Notes under the pieces: generated by a model
The model's input: only the letters and a program-made list of their open reading frames with translations
What the model was told of the DNA's origin: nothing
The model's database searches: none
Position numbers and translations under genes: made by a program
Shown: one piece after another, positions 7,725 through 19,700 of the stretch
Position numbering within the stretch: position 1 is the first letter of the stretch
Layout of the letters: the number at the start of each line of letters is the position of its first letter
Assembly (NCBI RefSeq): GCF_900156815.1
Contig: NZ_FTOT01000001.1
Span: 372,001-436,000 of the forward strand
Length of the DNA stretch: 64,000 nucleotides
Direction: 5' to 3'
From: Gemmobacter megaterium
GTDB taxonomy: Bacteria > Pseudomonadota > Alphaproteobacteria > Rhodobacterales > Rhodobacteraceae

Positions 7725-10691
7725 TTACTTTCCTTCGATGGTCAGCGCCTCGTTCACGAGGGCTTCCTGTTCAGCTTTGTGCTTGGAGGCCAGGCCCGTG
7801 GCAGGCGAGGCAGAGGCGGTGCGGCCGACATAGGTGGCGCGCGCGTGTTTCGCGCCGATACGGGTCAGCACCCATTCGAGGTTGGGTTCGACAAAGGTCC
7901 AGCCGCCCTGGTTCTTGGGCTCTTCCTGGCACCAGACGATCTCTGCGGTCTTGAACCGCTCCAGCTCTTTCATCATCGACATGGCCGGGAAGGGGTAGAA
8001 CTGTTCCAGACGCAGCAGATACACATCGTCGGCGCCGCGCTTGTCGCGTTCGGCCAGCAGGTCATAGTAAACCTTGCCCGAACAGATCACGACGCGCTTG
8101 ATTTCGGCGTCGGGCTTCAGTGCCAGATCGCTGTTGCCGTATTGCGCATCGTCCCACAGCACGCGGTGAAAGCTGGAGCCGGTGGTGAACTCTTCGGCCT
8201 TTGACACCGCCATCGGGTGGCGCAGCAGCGACTTGGGGGTCATCAGCACCAGCGGCTTGCGGAAGCTGCGGTGAATCTGCCGACGTAGGATGTGGTAATA
8301 GTTCGCAGGCGTCGAGCAGTTGGCGACGATCCAGTTGTCCTGGGCCGACAGTTGCAGGAAGCGTTCCAGGCGGGCGCTGGAATGTTCCGGCCCCTGACCT
8401 TCGAAGCCATGCGGCAGCAGCATCACCAGCCCCGACATCCGCAGCCATTTCGATTCAGCCGAGTTGATGAACTGGTCGAACATGATCTGCGCGCCGTTGG
8501 CAAAGTCGCCGAACTGCGCCTCCCACATCACCAGCGCGTTGGGTTCGGACAGCGAATAGCCATATTCAAAGCCCAGCACCGCATATTCCGAGAGCATCGA
8601 GTCGATGACCTCGTAACGCGCCTGCCCCTCGCGGATGTTGTTCAGCGGGTAATAGCGTTCTTCGGTCTTCTGGTCGATGAAGGCCGAATGACGCTGGCTG
8701 AATGTGCCGCGGGTACAATCCTGGCCCGAAAGGCGCACCGGATACCCCTCGACCGCCAGCGAGCCGAAGGCCAACGCCTCGGCCGTGGCCCAGTCAAAGC
8801 CCTTGCCGGTCTCGAACATGGCTTTCTTGGCTTCCAACTGGCGGGCAACCGTCTTGTGGATGTCGAAAGCCTCTGGCACGCGGGTCAGGGCAGCGCCGAC
8901 CTCGGCAAAGGTCTCTGGCGAAATCGCGGTGGAACCGGCTTCGTAATCGTCCTTTTCGCGGCCCAGGTGTTTCCAGCGGCCGTCCAGCCAGTCGGCCTTG
9001 TTCGGCTTGTAGTCCTTGGCGGCCTCGAAATCCTCGTTCAGGCGGGCCTGGAACGCGGCCTTCATATCCTCGATCTCGCCTTCCGGGATCAGGCCATCGG
9101 CGACCAGACGCTCGGTATAGAGTTGCAGCGTGGTCTTGTGCTTTTTGATCCGGGTGTACATCGCCGGGTTGGTGAACATCGGCTCGTCGCCTTCGTTGTG
9201 ACCGAAGCGGCGGTAGCAGAAGATGTCCAGCACCACGTCCTTGTGGAACTTCTGGCGGAATTCGGTGGCGACGCGGGCCGCATGGACCACGGCCTCCGGG
9301 TCGTCCCCGTTGACGTGGAAAATCGGCGCCTCGACCATCAGGGCGATGTCGGTCGGATAGGGCGACGAGCGGCTGAAATGCGGTGCTGTGGTAAACCCGA
9401 TCTGGTTGTTCACCACGATATGCATCGTTCCGCCGGTGCGATGGCCTTTCAGCCCGGACAGCCCGAAACACTCTGCAACCACGCCCTGGCCAGCAAAGGC
9501 CGCATCGCCATGCAGCAGGATCGGCAGCACCGCAATGCGATGTTCGGTGTCGTTCATCTGATCCTGCTTGGCGCGCACCTTGCCCAGGACGACCGGGTTC
9601 ACGGCCTCCAGGTGGCTGGGGTTGGCGGTCAGCGACAGGTGCACGACATTGCCGTCGAACTCGCGGTCGGAACTGGCGCCGAGGTGGTATTTCACATCGC
9701 CAGACCCATCGACATCCTCGGGCTTGAAGCTGCCGCCCTGGAATTCGTTGAAGATGGCCTTGTAGGGTTTGCCCATCACATTGGCCAAGACCGACAACCG
9801 GCCACGGTGCGGCATTCCGATCACGATGTCCTTGACCCCCAGCGCGCCACCGCGCTTGATGATCTGTTCCATCGCCGGGATCAGCGCCTCGCCGCCGTCC
9901 AGACCAAAGCGTTTCGTGCCCATGAACTTGACATGGCAGAACTTTTCAAAGCCCTCGGCCTCGACCAGCTTGTTCAGGATCGCCTTGCGGCCCTGGCGGG
10001 TGAAGGTGATTTCCTTGCCATAGCCCTCGATCCGCTCTTTCAGCCAGGCGGCCTGTTCGGGGTCGGAAATATGCATGTATTGCAGCGCAAAGGTGCCGCA
10101 ATAGGTGCGCTTCACGATATCCACGATCTGGCGCATCGAGGCATGGGTGAGGCCCAGCACATTGTCGATGAAGATCGGGCGGTCCATGTCGGCTTCGGTG
10201 AAGCCATAGGATTTCGGGTCCAGTTCCGGGTGGTTGGTTTCGTCGCGCATCCCCAGCGGATCGAGATCGGCGGCCAGATGGCCCCGGATCCGATAGGCCC
10301 GGATCAGCATGATCGCGCGGATCGAATCCAGCACGGCGCGCTGGATCTGCGCCTCGCTGACGGCAGCCCCGGATTCGGCGGCCTTGTCGGCGATCTTCTT
10401 GCCAGCGCCACGGGCCTCTTTGGGCACCAGCGGCCATTCGCCGGTCAGCGCGGCGGTCAGGTCATCGGCGGGCGCAGGCGGCCAGTCGGTGCGCGCCCAG
10501 CTCGGGCCGGCGGCGGCGCGTTCGGCATCCACCGGGCTTTCGCCGATGGCGCGGAAGAATTCCGCCCACGAGGCGTCGACCGACGCGGGATCACGGGCAA
10601 AGTTCGCCGCCATCTGGTCGATGTAATCGGCGTTGGCGCCGTCCATGAAGGACGAGGCATGGAACTGGCTGTTCGAAGAATGTTCGGTCAT
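7725..10691 (-). CDS. sucA: 2-oxoglutarate dehydrogenase E1
   Basis: This 988-residue thiamine-diphosphate enzyme decarboxylates 2-oxoglutarate and succinylates the E2 lipoyl group. The start [21 protein letters not shown] is the E2/E3-interacting tail typical of E1o. The ThDP site includes [11 protein letters not shown] and [13 protein letters not shown] with the metal-binding Asp, and NNQIGFTT downstream. The pyrimidine-binding part shows [19 protein letters not shown] stands 7 nt before the ATG. It begins 198 nt beyond sucD, so an internal promoter in that gap is possible, and sucB follows at once. Confidence 0.97.
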   Translation of the reverse strand: MTEHSSNSQFHASSFMDGANADYIDQMAANFARDPASVDASWAEFFRAIGESPVDAERAAAGPSWARTDWPPAPADDLTAALTGEWPLVPKEARGAGKKIADKAAESGAAVSEAQIQRAVLDSIRAIMLIRAYRIRGHLAADLDPLGMRDETNHPELDPKSYGFTEADMDRPIFIDNVLGLTHASMRQIVDIVKRTYCGTFALQYMHISDPEQAAWLKERIEGYGKEITFTRQGRKAILNKLVEAEGFEKFCHVKFMGTKRFGLDGGEALIPAMEQIIKRGGALGVKDIVIGMPHRGRLSVLANVMGKPYKAIFNEFQGGSFKPEDVDGSGDVKYHLGASSDREFDGNVVHLSLTANPSHLEAVNPVVLGKVRAKQDQMNDTEHRIAVLPILLHGDAAFAGQGVVAECFGLSGLKGHRTGGTMHIVVNNQIGFTTAPHFSRSSPYPTDIALMVEAPIFHVNGDDPEAVVHAARVATEFRQKFHKDVVLDIFCYRRFGHNEGDEPMFTNPAMYTRIKKHKTTLQLYTERLVADGLIPEGEIEDMKAAFQARLNEDFEAAKDYKPNKADWLDGRWKHLGREKDDYEAGSTAISPETFAEVGAALTRVPEAFDIHKTVARQLEAKKAMFETGKGFDWATAEALAFGSLAVEGYPVRLSGQDCTRGTFSQRHSAFIDQKTEERYYPLNNIREGQARYEVIDSMLSEYAVLGFEYGYSLSEPNALVMWEAQFGDFANGAQIMFDQFINSAESKWLRMSGLVMLLPHGFEGQGPEHSSARLERFLQLSAQDNWIVANCSTPANYYHILRRQIHRSFRKPLVLMTPKSLLRHPMAVSKAEEFTTGSSFHRVLWDDAQYGNSDLALKPDAEIKRVVICSGKVYYDLLAERDKRGADDVYLLRLEQFYPFPAMSMMKELERFKTAEIVWCQEEPKNQGGWTFVEPNLEWVLTRIGAKHARATYVGRTASASPATGLASKHKAEQEALVNEALTIEGK

Positions 10692-10766
10692 GGCATACCT
10701 CAGACGGGCGGGGCCGTATCGGCAGGGACAGGGGCCAAGGCGCTGGTCGCGGACCTTGACGGGAGA

Positions 10767-10784
10767 CGCGCCCCAAGGGGCGCG
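10767..10784. repeat. 8-bp GC hairpin in the sucD-sucA gap
   Basis: CGCGCCCC-AA-GGGGCGCG forms a perfect stem in the 198-nt untranslated gap between sucD and sucA. No T run follows on the minus strand, so RNA processing or stability control within the suc transcript is as likely as termination. The remainder of the gap shows nothing I can name. Confidence 0.5.
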
Positions 10785-10889
10785 ACGATGATATCACGGG
10801 GCGATGCACAGGTCCGGCAGCGGGCAGGGCGCGGGGCCGGAAAGATCCCGCGATGCTGTCCTGCCGCTGCAAGCCTGTGGTGCATGGTC

Positions 10890-11774
10890 TTAGCCCTTGA
10901 TCGCTTTCAGCACGGCTTCGCCAAGGCCCGCCGGGCTGTCGGCCACCACGATTCCGGCCGATTTCATGGCCTCGATCTTCGATTCTGCGTCGCCCTTGCC
11001 GCCCGAGACGATGGCACCGGCATGGCCCATGCGGCGGCCTGCGGGGGCGGTCCGGCCTGCGATAAAGCCTGCGGTGGGTTTCCAGCGGCCTTTTTTCTTT
11101 TCGTCGGCCAGGAACTGCGCGGCTTCTTCTTCGGCGGAACCGCCGATTTCGCCAATCATGATGATCGAGGTGGTTTCCGGATCGGCCAGGAACATCTCCA
11201 GCACGTCGATATGTTCGGTGCCCTTGATCGGGTCGCCGCCGATGCCCACGGCGCTGGACTGGCCAAGGCCGACATCGGTCGTCTGTTTCACGGCCTCATA
11301 GGTCAGGGTGCCGGAGCGCGACACGACGCCGACCGACCCGCGCGAGAAGATGTTGCCGGGCATGATGCCGATCTTGCATTCGCCGGGTGTCATCACGCCG
11401 GGGCAGTTCGGCCCGATCAGCCGCGACTTGCTGTTCAGCAGCGCGCGCTTGACCTTCATCATGTCCAGAACCGGGATACCTTCGGTGATGCAGACGATCA
11501 GCTCGATCTCGGCGTCGATCGCTTCCATGATCGAGTCGGCCGCAAAGGGCGGCGGCACATAGATCACCGAGGCATTCGCGCCGGTTTTCTCGACCGCTTC
11601 ATGGGCCGAATTGAAGACCGGCAGGCCGAGGTGGCTGGAGCCGCCCTTGCCCGGCGTCACGCCGCCGACCATCTGGGTGCCATAGGCGATGGCCTGTTCG
11701 GTGTGAAAGGTGCCCTGGCTGCCGGTGATGCCCTGGCAGATGACTTTGGTGTTCTTGTCGACGAGGACTGCCAT
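10890..11774 (-). CDS. sucD: Succinyl-CoA synthetase alpha subunit
   Basis: The 294-residue alpha subunit binds CoA and carries the phosphorylated His. It begins [21 protein letters not shown], the CoA-binding Rossmann motif; the active-site region reads [17 protein letters not shown], containing the phospho-His in the GHAGA motif. The start at 11774 is chosen by alignment and by AAGGA 8 nt upstream rather than the 15-codon longer open frame. It is separated from sucC by a lipoprotein gene, an unusual break in an otherwise paired operon. Confidence 0.97.
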   Translation of the reverse strand: MAVLVDKNTKVICQGITGSQGTFHTEQAIAYGTQMVGGVTPGKGGSSHLGLPVFNSAHEAVEKTGANASVIYVPPPFAADSIMEAIDAEIELIVCITEGIPVLDMMKVKRALLNSKSRLIGPNCPGVMTPGECKIGIMPGNIFSRGSVGVVSRSGTLTYEAVKQTTDVGLGQSSAVGIGGDPIKGTEHIDVLEMFLADPETTSIIMIGEIGGSAEEEAAQFLADEKKKGRWKPTAGFIAGRTAPAGRRMGHAGAIVSGGKGDAESKIEAMKSAGIVVADSPAGLGEAVLKAIKG

Positions 11775-11852
11775 CGTGACGTTCCTTATGTTCTGGCGGG
11801 GACATGGCCCCGTGATCATGCATATGCGGCAGGGCCGCGCGTTCTGGTGTGC

Positions 11853-12329
11853 TCAGCCCGGCGACAGGCTGATGGCGACGTTGTTCTCGACATAGCGGGC
11901 GGTGCGGATCGTGCTACGCTCCATCCGGATGCGACGGGGGCCGTCGGTCCAGACATTGCGCGTATCGGTCTTGCCAAAGCCCTGGCCCCGCAGTTCGTTT
12001 TCCATCGCGCGGGCCACCAGTTTGGCATAGGTCCGCTCGACGTGAATCGTGCAGGGGCTTTGGGGCAGTATGCCAAGCCGCAGTTCCGTATCGGCAGGCG
12101 ACAGGACGGGCGACAATGGCACGCGCGCCACATAGCCACGGACCTGCAACCCTTGGACGACGGGCGCGGGCGCAAGCCCTTGGTCCAGGCACAGGCGCGC
12201 GACGGCAACGGCTTCGGTGGCCAGCGCCGACGAGGTGCCGGTTGCGGAATCCGGCACCGCCGACCCCGCGCAACCCGCAAGGCCCATCGCCCCGCACATA
12301 CCCACAAGCATCGCGCCGCGCGCCATCAT
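11853..12329 (-). CDS. Small lipoprotein encoded between sucC and sucD
   Basis: The 158-residue protein has a lipoprotein signal, MLVGMCGAMGLAGC, with the lipobox Cys at residue 20. The mature part has two further Cys (in RLCLDQG and SPCTIHV) that could form a disulfide, and no recognised domain. Its ATG lies 2 nt after the sucC stop codon, so it is translated with the suc operon; 78 nt separate it from sucD. The segment CLDQGLAPAPVVQGLQVRGY resembles VCLDGPAPPEAAARLLRSADY in the lipoprotein encoded at 14692-15261, and both have a later short-side Cys, suggesting distant paralogues. Function unknown. Confidence 0.75.
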   Translation of the reverse strand: MMARGAMLVGMCGAMGLAGCAGSAVPDSATGTSSALATEAVAVARLCLDQGLAPAPVVQGLQVRGYVARVPLSPVLSPADTELRLGILPQSPCTIHVERTYAKLVARAMENELRGQGFGKTDTRNVWTDGPRRIRMERSTIRTARYVENNVAISLSPG

Positions 12330-12331
12330 GC

Positions 12332-13525
12332 TCAGCCCTTGACCGCCGCGACGATCTTTTTCGCCGCATCCGACAGATCGTCCGCCGCGATGACGTTCAG
12401 ACCCGAGTCGGCGATGATCTTCTTGCCCAGATCGACGTTCGTACCTTCCAGACGCACGACCAGCGGCACTTGCAGGCCAACCTCTTTCACCGCAGCGATG
12501 ATGCCCTCGGCGATGATGTCGCAGCGCATGATGCCGCCAAAGATGTTGACCAGAATGCCTTTGACGTTCGGATCCGAGGTGATGATCTTGAACGCCTCGG
12601 TGACTTTTTCCTTGGTGGCGCCGCCGCCGACATCCAGGAAGTTGGCCGGTTCGGCCCCGAACAGCTTGATGATGTCCATCGTGGCCATGGCCAGACCGGC
12701 GCCGTTCACCATGCAGCCGATTTCCCCATCCAGCGCGATGTAGTTCAGATCGAACTTCGAGGCGGCGAGTTCCTTGGGGTCTTCCTCGGTCTCGTCACGC
12801 AGCGCCAGGATGTCGGGCTGGCGGTACAGGGCGTTGTTGTCAAAGCCCACTTTCGCATCCAGCGCCTTGAGATCGCCATCGGTGGTCACGATCAGCGGGT
12901 TGATCTCGATCATCTCGGCGTCCTTCTCGACGAACGCCTTGTAGATCTTGCCGATCAGGTCAACGCATTGCTTGACCTGCTTGCCTTCCAGACCCAGGGC
13001 AAAGGCAACCTTGCGGCCATGATAGGGCTGAATGCCGGTGGCCGGATCGACCGAGAAACTGACGATCTTCTCGGGGGTATGCGCGGCGACTTCCTCGATG
13101 TCCATGCCGCCTTCGGTCGAGACGACAAAGGACACGCGGCTGGTCTGGCGATCGACCAGCAGCGCCAGATACAACTCGCGGCTGATGTCGCTGCCATCTT
13201 CGATGTAGATGCGGTTGACCTGCTTGCCCGCCGGGCCGGTCTGATGCGTGACCAGCGTGCGGCCCAGCATCTGCTGTGCCATCTCGGCAGCTTCGGTCAC
13301 GGATTTCGCCAGACGGACGCCACCCTTTTCACCGGCTTCGGCTTCCTTGAACTTGCCCTTGCCGCGGCCGCCGGCATGGATCTGCGCCTTGACGACCCAG
13401 AGCGGCCCGGCCATCTCGCTTGCGGCGGCCTTGGCTTCCTCGGCGCGCAGCACTGCGCGGCCATCCGAAACCGGAACCCCGTAGCTGCGCAGCAGCGCCT
13501 TGGCCTGATATTCGTGGATGTTCAT
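12332..13525 (-). CDS. sucC: Succinyl-CoA synthetase beta subunit
   Basis: The 397-residue beta subunit holds the nucleotide-binding ATP-grasp domain. It starts [19 protein letters not shown], has [17 protein letters not shown] in the ATP-grasp lid, EINPLIVT and the C-terminal succinate/CoA part ending [16 protein letters not shown]. This is the usual length. It heads the suc transcript on the minus strand; a strong 51-nt palindromic element lies about 100 nt upstream (13623-13673). Confidence 0.97.
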   Translation of the reverse strand: MNIHEYQAKALLRSYGVPVSDGRAVLRAEEAKAAASEMAGPLWVVKAQIHAGGRGKGKFKEAEAGEKGGVRLAKSVTEAAEMAQQMLGRTLVTHQTGPAGKQVNRIYIEDGSDISRELYLALLVDRQTSRVSFVVSTEGGMDIEEVAAHTPEKIVSFSVDPATGIQPYHGRKVAFALGLEGKQVKQCVDLIGKIYKAFVEKDAEMIEINPLIVTTDGDLKALDAKVGFDNNALYRQPDILALRDETEEDPKELAASKFDLNYIALDGEIGCMVNGAGLAMATMDIIKLFGAEPANFLDVGGGATKEKVTEAFKIITSDPNVKGILVNIFGGIMRCDIIAEGIIAAVKEVGLQVPLVVRLEGTNVDLGKKIIADSGLNVIAADDLSDAAKKIVAAVKG

Positions 13526-13622
13526 GACGTCGTCCCGTCCTGGTTGGATTTGGGGGCGTCATCGCACATCCGGGCGCGGCAACAAACCGGAATCGGGTGA
13601 ATTTGCAGGAGATCCGGCAGAA

Positions 13623-13673
13623 ATCCGCCTGTTGTGATCACACGATTTTTCCTTGTGATCACAACAGGCGGAT
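13623..13673. promoter_or_regulatory. 20-bp perfect stem-loop carrying two copies of TGTGATCACA
   Basis: Bases 13623-13642 pair perfectly with 13654-13673 around an 11-nt loop. Each arm contains the self-complementary 10-mer TGTGATCACA (13633-13642 and 13654-13663), so the element also presents two identical palindromic half-sites 21 bp apart, two helical turns. It lies 98 nt upstream of sucC and 29 nt past the end of the hydrolase gene, both on the minus strand. It may be an operator pair for sucC, a terminator for the upstream gene (only TTTCT follows), or both. Confidence 0.6.
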
Positions 13674-13701
13674 CGCCGTCACGATGCCGCGCCGCAGCAT
13701 C

Positions 13702-14670
13702 TCAGGCGGGCGATGAGGTGGCGCCAAGCTCACTCGCCAGTTCCCGGCGCAGGGCGCGCAGGCGGTGGTTGTCCACCCGTTGCGCGACGCTTTGGGCCGC
13801 CGCCAGCGCCAGCCGACCGTGACCGCGCGCCCTGGCCGCAGTCAGCACCGACAGCACATAGGGGATGGCATCGCGCCGCCGCCGCAACATGCGATGCACC
13901 ACCGGCAGCTCCAGATCCCCGCGCAGACCAAGCAGGGTGAGTTCCTTCAGGATGCCCATCCGCAACAGCATCGGCGGCAGCTTGTGGTCGAAATGGCGCA
14001 GCGGAATATGCATCACCTGTGGGCCAGTCAGGCGCGCGGCATGGAGCCTGTCTTCGATAAGGCAGGGGTCATACAGCACATAGGCCCGGTGCGCGCTGCG
14101 TATGCTGCGGGCCGCATCGGTGAACTCGCCACTCCAGTCCCCAAGACTGCGGCCATAGCGATACCGGCCTTCGAACGGCACCAGCCTGGGCCGCAAGGTG
14201 GATTGGGGGGCAAAGGCCAACACCACTGCCCCCGGTGCCAGACCGGCGAACACCGCCGCACCGAATGCCCCCATCGAGGCGCCATAAAAGCTGACCGCAG
14301 GATAGCGCGTATAAAGCCCCGCCCCGGCCACCGCGACCATGGCCTCCTTGAGCATCGGGCACTGGAACCAGTCCTTGCGCTTGGCGATGACACCCAGATT
14401 GCCCCAGCCCTGCGCGACGATCAGATCATGGCCAAAGGGCTTGCGGAACGAGGTTTCGCGGTCGGATGACAGGTTGTCAAAGCTGACCACCAGCCGCCCG
14501 GTTCCAGGCCGATGGCACAGCACGTGGTGATCGGTCTCCAGCCAGAACCCGCCCTCCGCCTCACAGATCGCGCGGATGCGGTCCAGACCGGGCGGCATCG
14601 GGCTGGCCTGCGGACCGGGTCGAAAACGCGCGGAAAGCGGGGAAAGCGGATCGGTCAAGATAAGGGCCAT
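13702..14670 (-). CDS. Putative alpha/beta-hydrolase-fold protein
   Basis: The 322-residue cytoplasmic protein contains FYGASMGAFGAAVF near residue 150, a Gly-x-Ser-x-Gly nucleophile elbow, preceded by a strand LVVSFDNL and followed by a late HFDHKLPP that could supply the catalytic His. The first 40 residues and the C-terminal helical region (from about 240) match nothing I know. It is transcribed towards sucC and lies 21 nt downstream of a lipoprotein gene. Substrate unknown. Confidence 0.6.
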   Translation of the reverse strand: MALILTDPLSPLSARFRPGPQASPMPPGLDRIRAICEAEGGFWLETDHHVLCHRPGTGRLVVSFDNLSSDRETSFRKPFGHDLIVAQGWGNLGVIAKRKDWFQCPMLKEAMVAVAGAGLYTRYPAVSFYGASMGAFGAAVFAGLAPGAVVLAFAPQSTLRPRLVPFEGRYRYGRSLGDWSGEFTDAARSIRSAHRAYVLYDPCLIEDRLHAARLTGPQVMHIPLRHFDHKLPPMLLRMGILKELTLLGLRGDLELPVVHRMLRRRRDAIPYVLSVLTAARARGHGRLALAAAQSVAQRVDNHRLRALRRELASELGATSSPA

Positions 14671-14691
14671 GCTGGTGCGTGTTCTGGAAGG

Positions 14692-15261
14692 CTAGACGGG
14701 CCGGCGCGTGATTGCCAGCCCTGCCTCTACGCCCGGATCGCGCTGATGGATCACGATCAGCTCCGATGGCCGACCCGGCCGGATCACGCGGCGCAGCAGC
14801 ACAATGCCCTGACCCGCACCCAACGACCACCCCTCGTCCACCGTTGGCCCGGTGCCCGCTGGCGACAGGGCGCGCGCGGCCGGATACTTCTGGGCAACCA
14901 ACCCGCGAATCCGCTCTGTCTGTCCGGTGCGCGCCTGTGCCGCAACGGCGCAAGCTGTCCCGTCGGCCGCCAGCATCACGGCCGGGCGACTGTCGTCGAC
15001 CAGAAAGCTGCGGATCGCCCGCGGCACACGACTGGGCACTTCGACATAATCGGCGCTGCGCAACAGCCGCGCGGCGGCCTCTGGCGGGGCCGGGCCGTCC
15101 AGGCAGACCCGCTCGAACATGCCGGCCAGACGGGCAGCCGAACTGGCAGGCACGATGTTCCAGGGCCGCATGTTTGCCAGTTCCAGCCGGTCGGATCCGC
15201 CGGTCGGGGCCATGCAGGCGGTGATCATCGGTATCAGGGCCAGGGTGAACAGGGAGCGCAT
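14692..15261 (-). CDS. Putative lipoprotein, distant relative of the one between sucC and sucD
   Basis: The start at 15261 gives MRSLFTLALIPMITAC, a clean lipoprotein signal with Cys at residue 16, and a product of 189 residues. The frame is open 14 codons further but that would spoil the signal. The mature protein has two Cys (in ERVCLDGPAP and GTACAVAA). The segment around VCLDG shares order and several residues with the lipoprotein at 11853-12329. It follows the mdh terminator and is 21 nt before the hydrolase gene. Function unknown. Confidence 0.7.
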   Translation of the reverse strand: MRSLFTLALIPMITACMAPTGGSDRLELANMRPWNIVPASSAARLAGMFERVCLDGPAPPEAAARLLRSADYVEVPSRVPRAIRSFLVDDSRPAVMLAADGTACAVAAQARTGQTERIRGLVAQKYPAARALSPAGTGPTVDEGWSLGAGQGIVLLRRVIRPGRPSELIVIHQRDPGVEAGLAITRRPV

Positions 15262-15285
15262 TATGCACGGATGCTGGCATGTCAT

Positions 15286-15314
15286 GCAAAAGGGCGCAAC
15301 CAAAGGTTGCGCCC
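15286..15314 (-). terminator. Intrinsic terminator of mdh
   Basis: On the minus strand GGGCGCAACC-TTT-GGTTGCGCCC is followed by TTTTGC: a 10-bp perfect stem, 3-nt loop and T run, 27 nt past the mdh stop. It makes mdh a single-gene transcript, separate from the lipoprotein gene downstream. Confidence 0.9.
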
Positions 15315-15340
15315 CATACCGCTGTCACCGATGGCTGGTG

Positions 15341-16730
<1,390 letters not shown>

Positions 16731-16737
16731 GTCCCCC

Positions 16738-19700
16738 TCACTCCAGCTCGATCAGCAGATCCTTGGCCTCGACCCCGGCACCGGGGGTGACATGCACCGC
16801 CTTGACCGTCCCGGCCCGGTCGGCATGAAGGCCGGTTTCCATCTTCATCGCCTCGATGGTCAGCAACAGATCGCCCGCCGCCACCTTCTGTCCGACAGCG
16901 ACCGCGACAGAGGCGATGGATCCCGGCATCGGTGCGCCGATATGGGCAGCATTGCCATCCGCCGCCTTGGGGCGCCGGGCGGTGGCGGATTTGACCGAAC
17001 GGTTCGGCACCCGGATCACCCTGGGTTGGCCGTTGAGCTCAAAGAACACCTTGACCTCGCCGTCATCCGTGGTCTCGCCTACGGTTTGCAGCCGCACCTC
17101 CAGCGTCTTGCCAGGGTCGATTTCCGCCGTGATCTCCTCGCCCGGTTCCATCCCGTAAAAGAAGGTCCGCGTCGGCAGAACCCGCACCGGCCCATAGATC
17201 GCGTGCCGCGCGCGATAGTCCATGAACACCTTGGGATACATCAGATATCCGTTCAGATCCTCGCCGTCGATGGTCTCGGTCTCGGCCTCCTCGCCTGCGG
17301 CGGCGCGCACCTTGTCCAGCAGTTCGGCCCGCGTTGCCTCCAGATCCACCGGGGCAGCATGGCGGCCGGGGCGATCGGTAAAGGGGGTCTCGCCCTTGAG
17401 CACCTTCTTCTGGATCGCGGCCGGCCAGCCGCCGGGGGGCTGGCCCAGATTGCCCTTCATCATGTCGATGACCGAATCGGGAAAGGCGACCTCGACACCC
17501 GGATCCTCGACCTGTGCCCGGCTAAGGCCCTGCGCCACCATCATCAGCGCCATGTCCCCCACCACCTTGGACGAGGGCGTGACCTTGACGATATCGCCGA
17601 ACATCCGGTTCACATCGGCATAGGTCTTGGCCACCTCGTGCCAGCGGCTTTCCAGCCCCAGGCTGCGCGCCTGCGCCTTGAGGTTGGTGAACTGGCCCCC
17701 CGGCATCTCGTGCAGATAGACCTCGGACGACGGCGCCTGCATCCCGGATTCAAACGCCGCATACTGGCCGCGCACCGCCTCCCAGTAATCCGAGATCTCG
17801 CGGATCACCTCCATGTCCAGCCCGGTATCGCGCTCGGCGCCCTTCAGCGCCTCGACCACGGTTCCCAGGGTGGCCTGGCTGGTGTTGCCCGACAAGGCAT
17901 CCATGGCGCAATCCACCGCATCGACCCCGGCATCGGCAGCGGCCAGGATGGTGCCGCTGGCGATGCCTGCCGTGTCATGCGTGTGAAAATGGACGGGCAG
18001 GCCCACCTCTTCCTTCAGCGCCCGGATCAGGATCCGCGCGGCGGCGGGCTTCAGCAGGCCGGCCATGTCCTTCAGTCCCAGCACATGGGCGCCCGCGTCG
18101 CGCAGTTCCTTGCCCATGCCGACGTAATACTTCAGGTCGTACTTTGCCCGGTCCGGGTCCAGCATGTCGCCGGTATAGCAGACCGTGCCTTCCAGAACCT
18201 TGCCGGTTTCCAGCACCGCATCCATGGCGACGCGCATGTTTTCCACCCAGTTCAGGCTGTCGAACACGCGGAACACGTCGATCCCGGTGTCCGCCGCCTG
18301 ATGGACAAAGCTCTGCACCACATTGTCGGGGTAATTCGTGTAGCCCACGCCATTCGCACCGCGGAGCAGCATCTGCAACATCAGGTTGGGCATCGCCGCA
18401 CGCAGGTCGCGCAGGCGCTGCCAGGGGCATTCCTGCAAGAACCGATAGGCCACGTCAAAGGTGGCCCCCCCCCAGCACTCCATGCTGAATAGCTGCGGCA
18501 GATGGGCCGCATAGGCTGGGGCCACCCGGATCATGTCCAGGCTGCGCATCCGCGTTGCCAACAGCGACTGGTGGCCATCGCGCATGGTGGTGTCGGTGAT
18601 CAGCACCCGCTTTTGTGTCAGCATCCAGTCGGCCACCGCCTTGGGGCCATGATCGCGCAACAGATCGGCGGTGCCCGGCGCCGGTTCGGCCCGCAAGGCG
18701 GGCGGTCTGGGCGTGCGCGCCTCGGCCGGTTTGGCCCGTCCGGCGGTTTCGGGATGCCCGTTCACCGTGATGTCGGCAATATAGGTCAGGATCTTGGTTG
18801 CCCGGTCGCGTCGGCGCTTGAAGTTGAACAGATCCTGCGTCGTGTCGATGAACTTGGTCGTATACTGGTTCGACAGGAACACCGGGTGCTTGAGCAGGTT
18901 GATGACGAAGTCGATGTTGGTGGCCACGCCCCGGATGCGGAATTCGCGCAAGGCGCGGTCCATCCGGGCAATCGCCATTTCGGGCGTGGGGGCCCAGGCG
19001 GTGACCTTTTCCAGCAGGCTGTCATAATAGCGCGTGATCACCGCCCCGGAATAGGCGGTGCCGCCATCCAGCCGGATCCCCATGCCCGTTGCCCCGCGAT
19101 AGGCGGTGATGCGGCCATAGTCGGGGATGAAGTTGTTCTGCGGATCCTCGGTTGTCACCCGGCATTGGATGGCATGGCCGTTCAGCCGCACCTCGCCTTG
19201 TTCGGGGGTGCCTGTCGCCTCGGCCAGGGTCTTGCCCTCTGCCACCAGGATCTGGGCGCGCACGATGTCGATGCCCGTGACCTGTTCGGTGACGGTATGT
19301 TCCACCTGCACCCGCGGGTTCACCTCGATGAAATAGAACCGGCCACTGTCCATATCCATCAGGAACTCGACCGTGCCTGCGTTCTGATAGCCGACTGCGC
19401 GGCCGATCTTCAGCCCCAGTTCGCAGATCTCGGCCCGCTGCGCCTGTGTCAGATAGGGGGCAGGGGCGCGTTCCACCACCTTCTGGTTGCGCCGCTGGAC
19501 GGAACAGTCCCGCTCGTACAGGTGATACAGCCCGCCGTGGGTATCGCCCAGCAGTTGCACCTCGACATGCCGGGCGCGCTGGATCATCTTTTCCAGATAG
19601 CCCTCGCCATTGCCAAAGGCGGCTTCGGCCTCGCGCCGCCCTTCGCGGACCTTGGCCTCCAACTCGTCCTCGGCCAGGATCGGGCGCATCCCGCGCCCGC

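Noticed and set aside
8292-12743. 1483-residue open frame on the plus strand over sucA and sucD
   Set aside because: Antisense to four clear minus-strand genes and to the gaps between them; His/Arg/Gly-rich with no recognisable domain.
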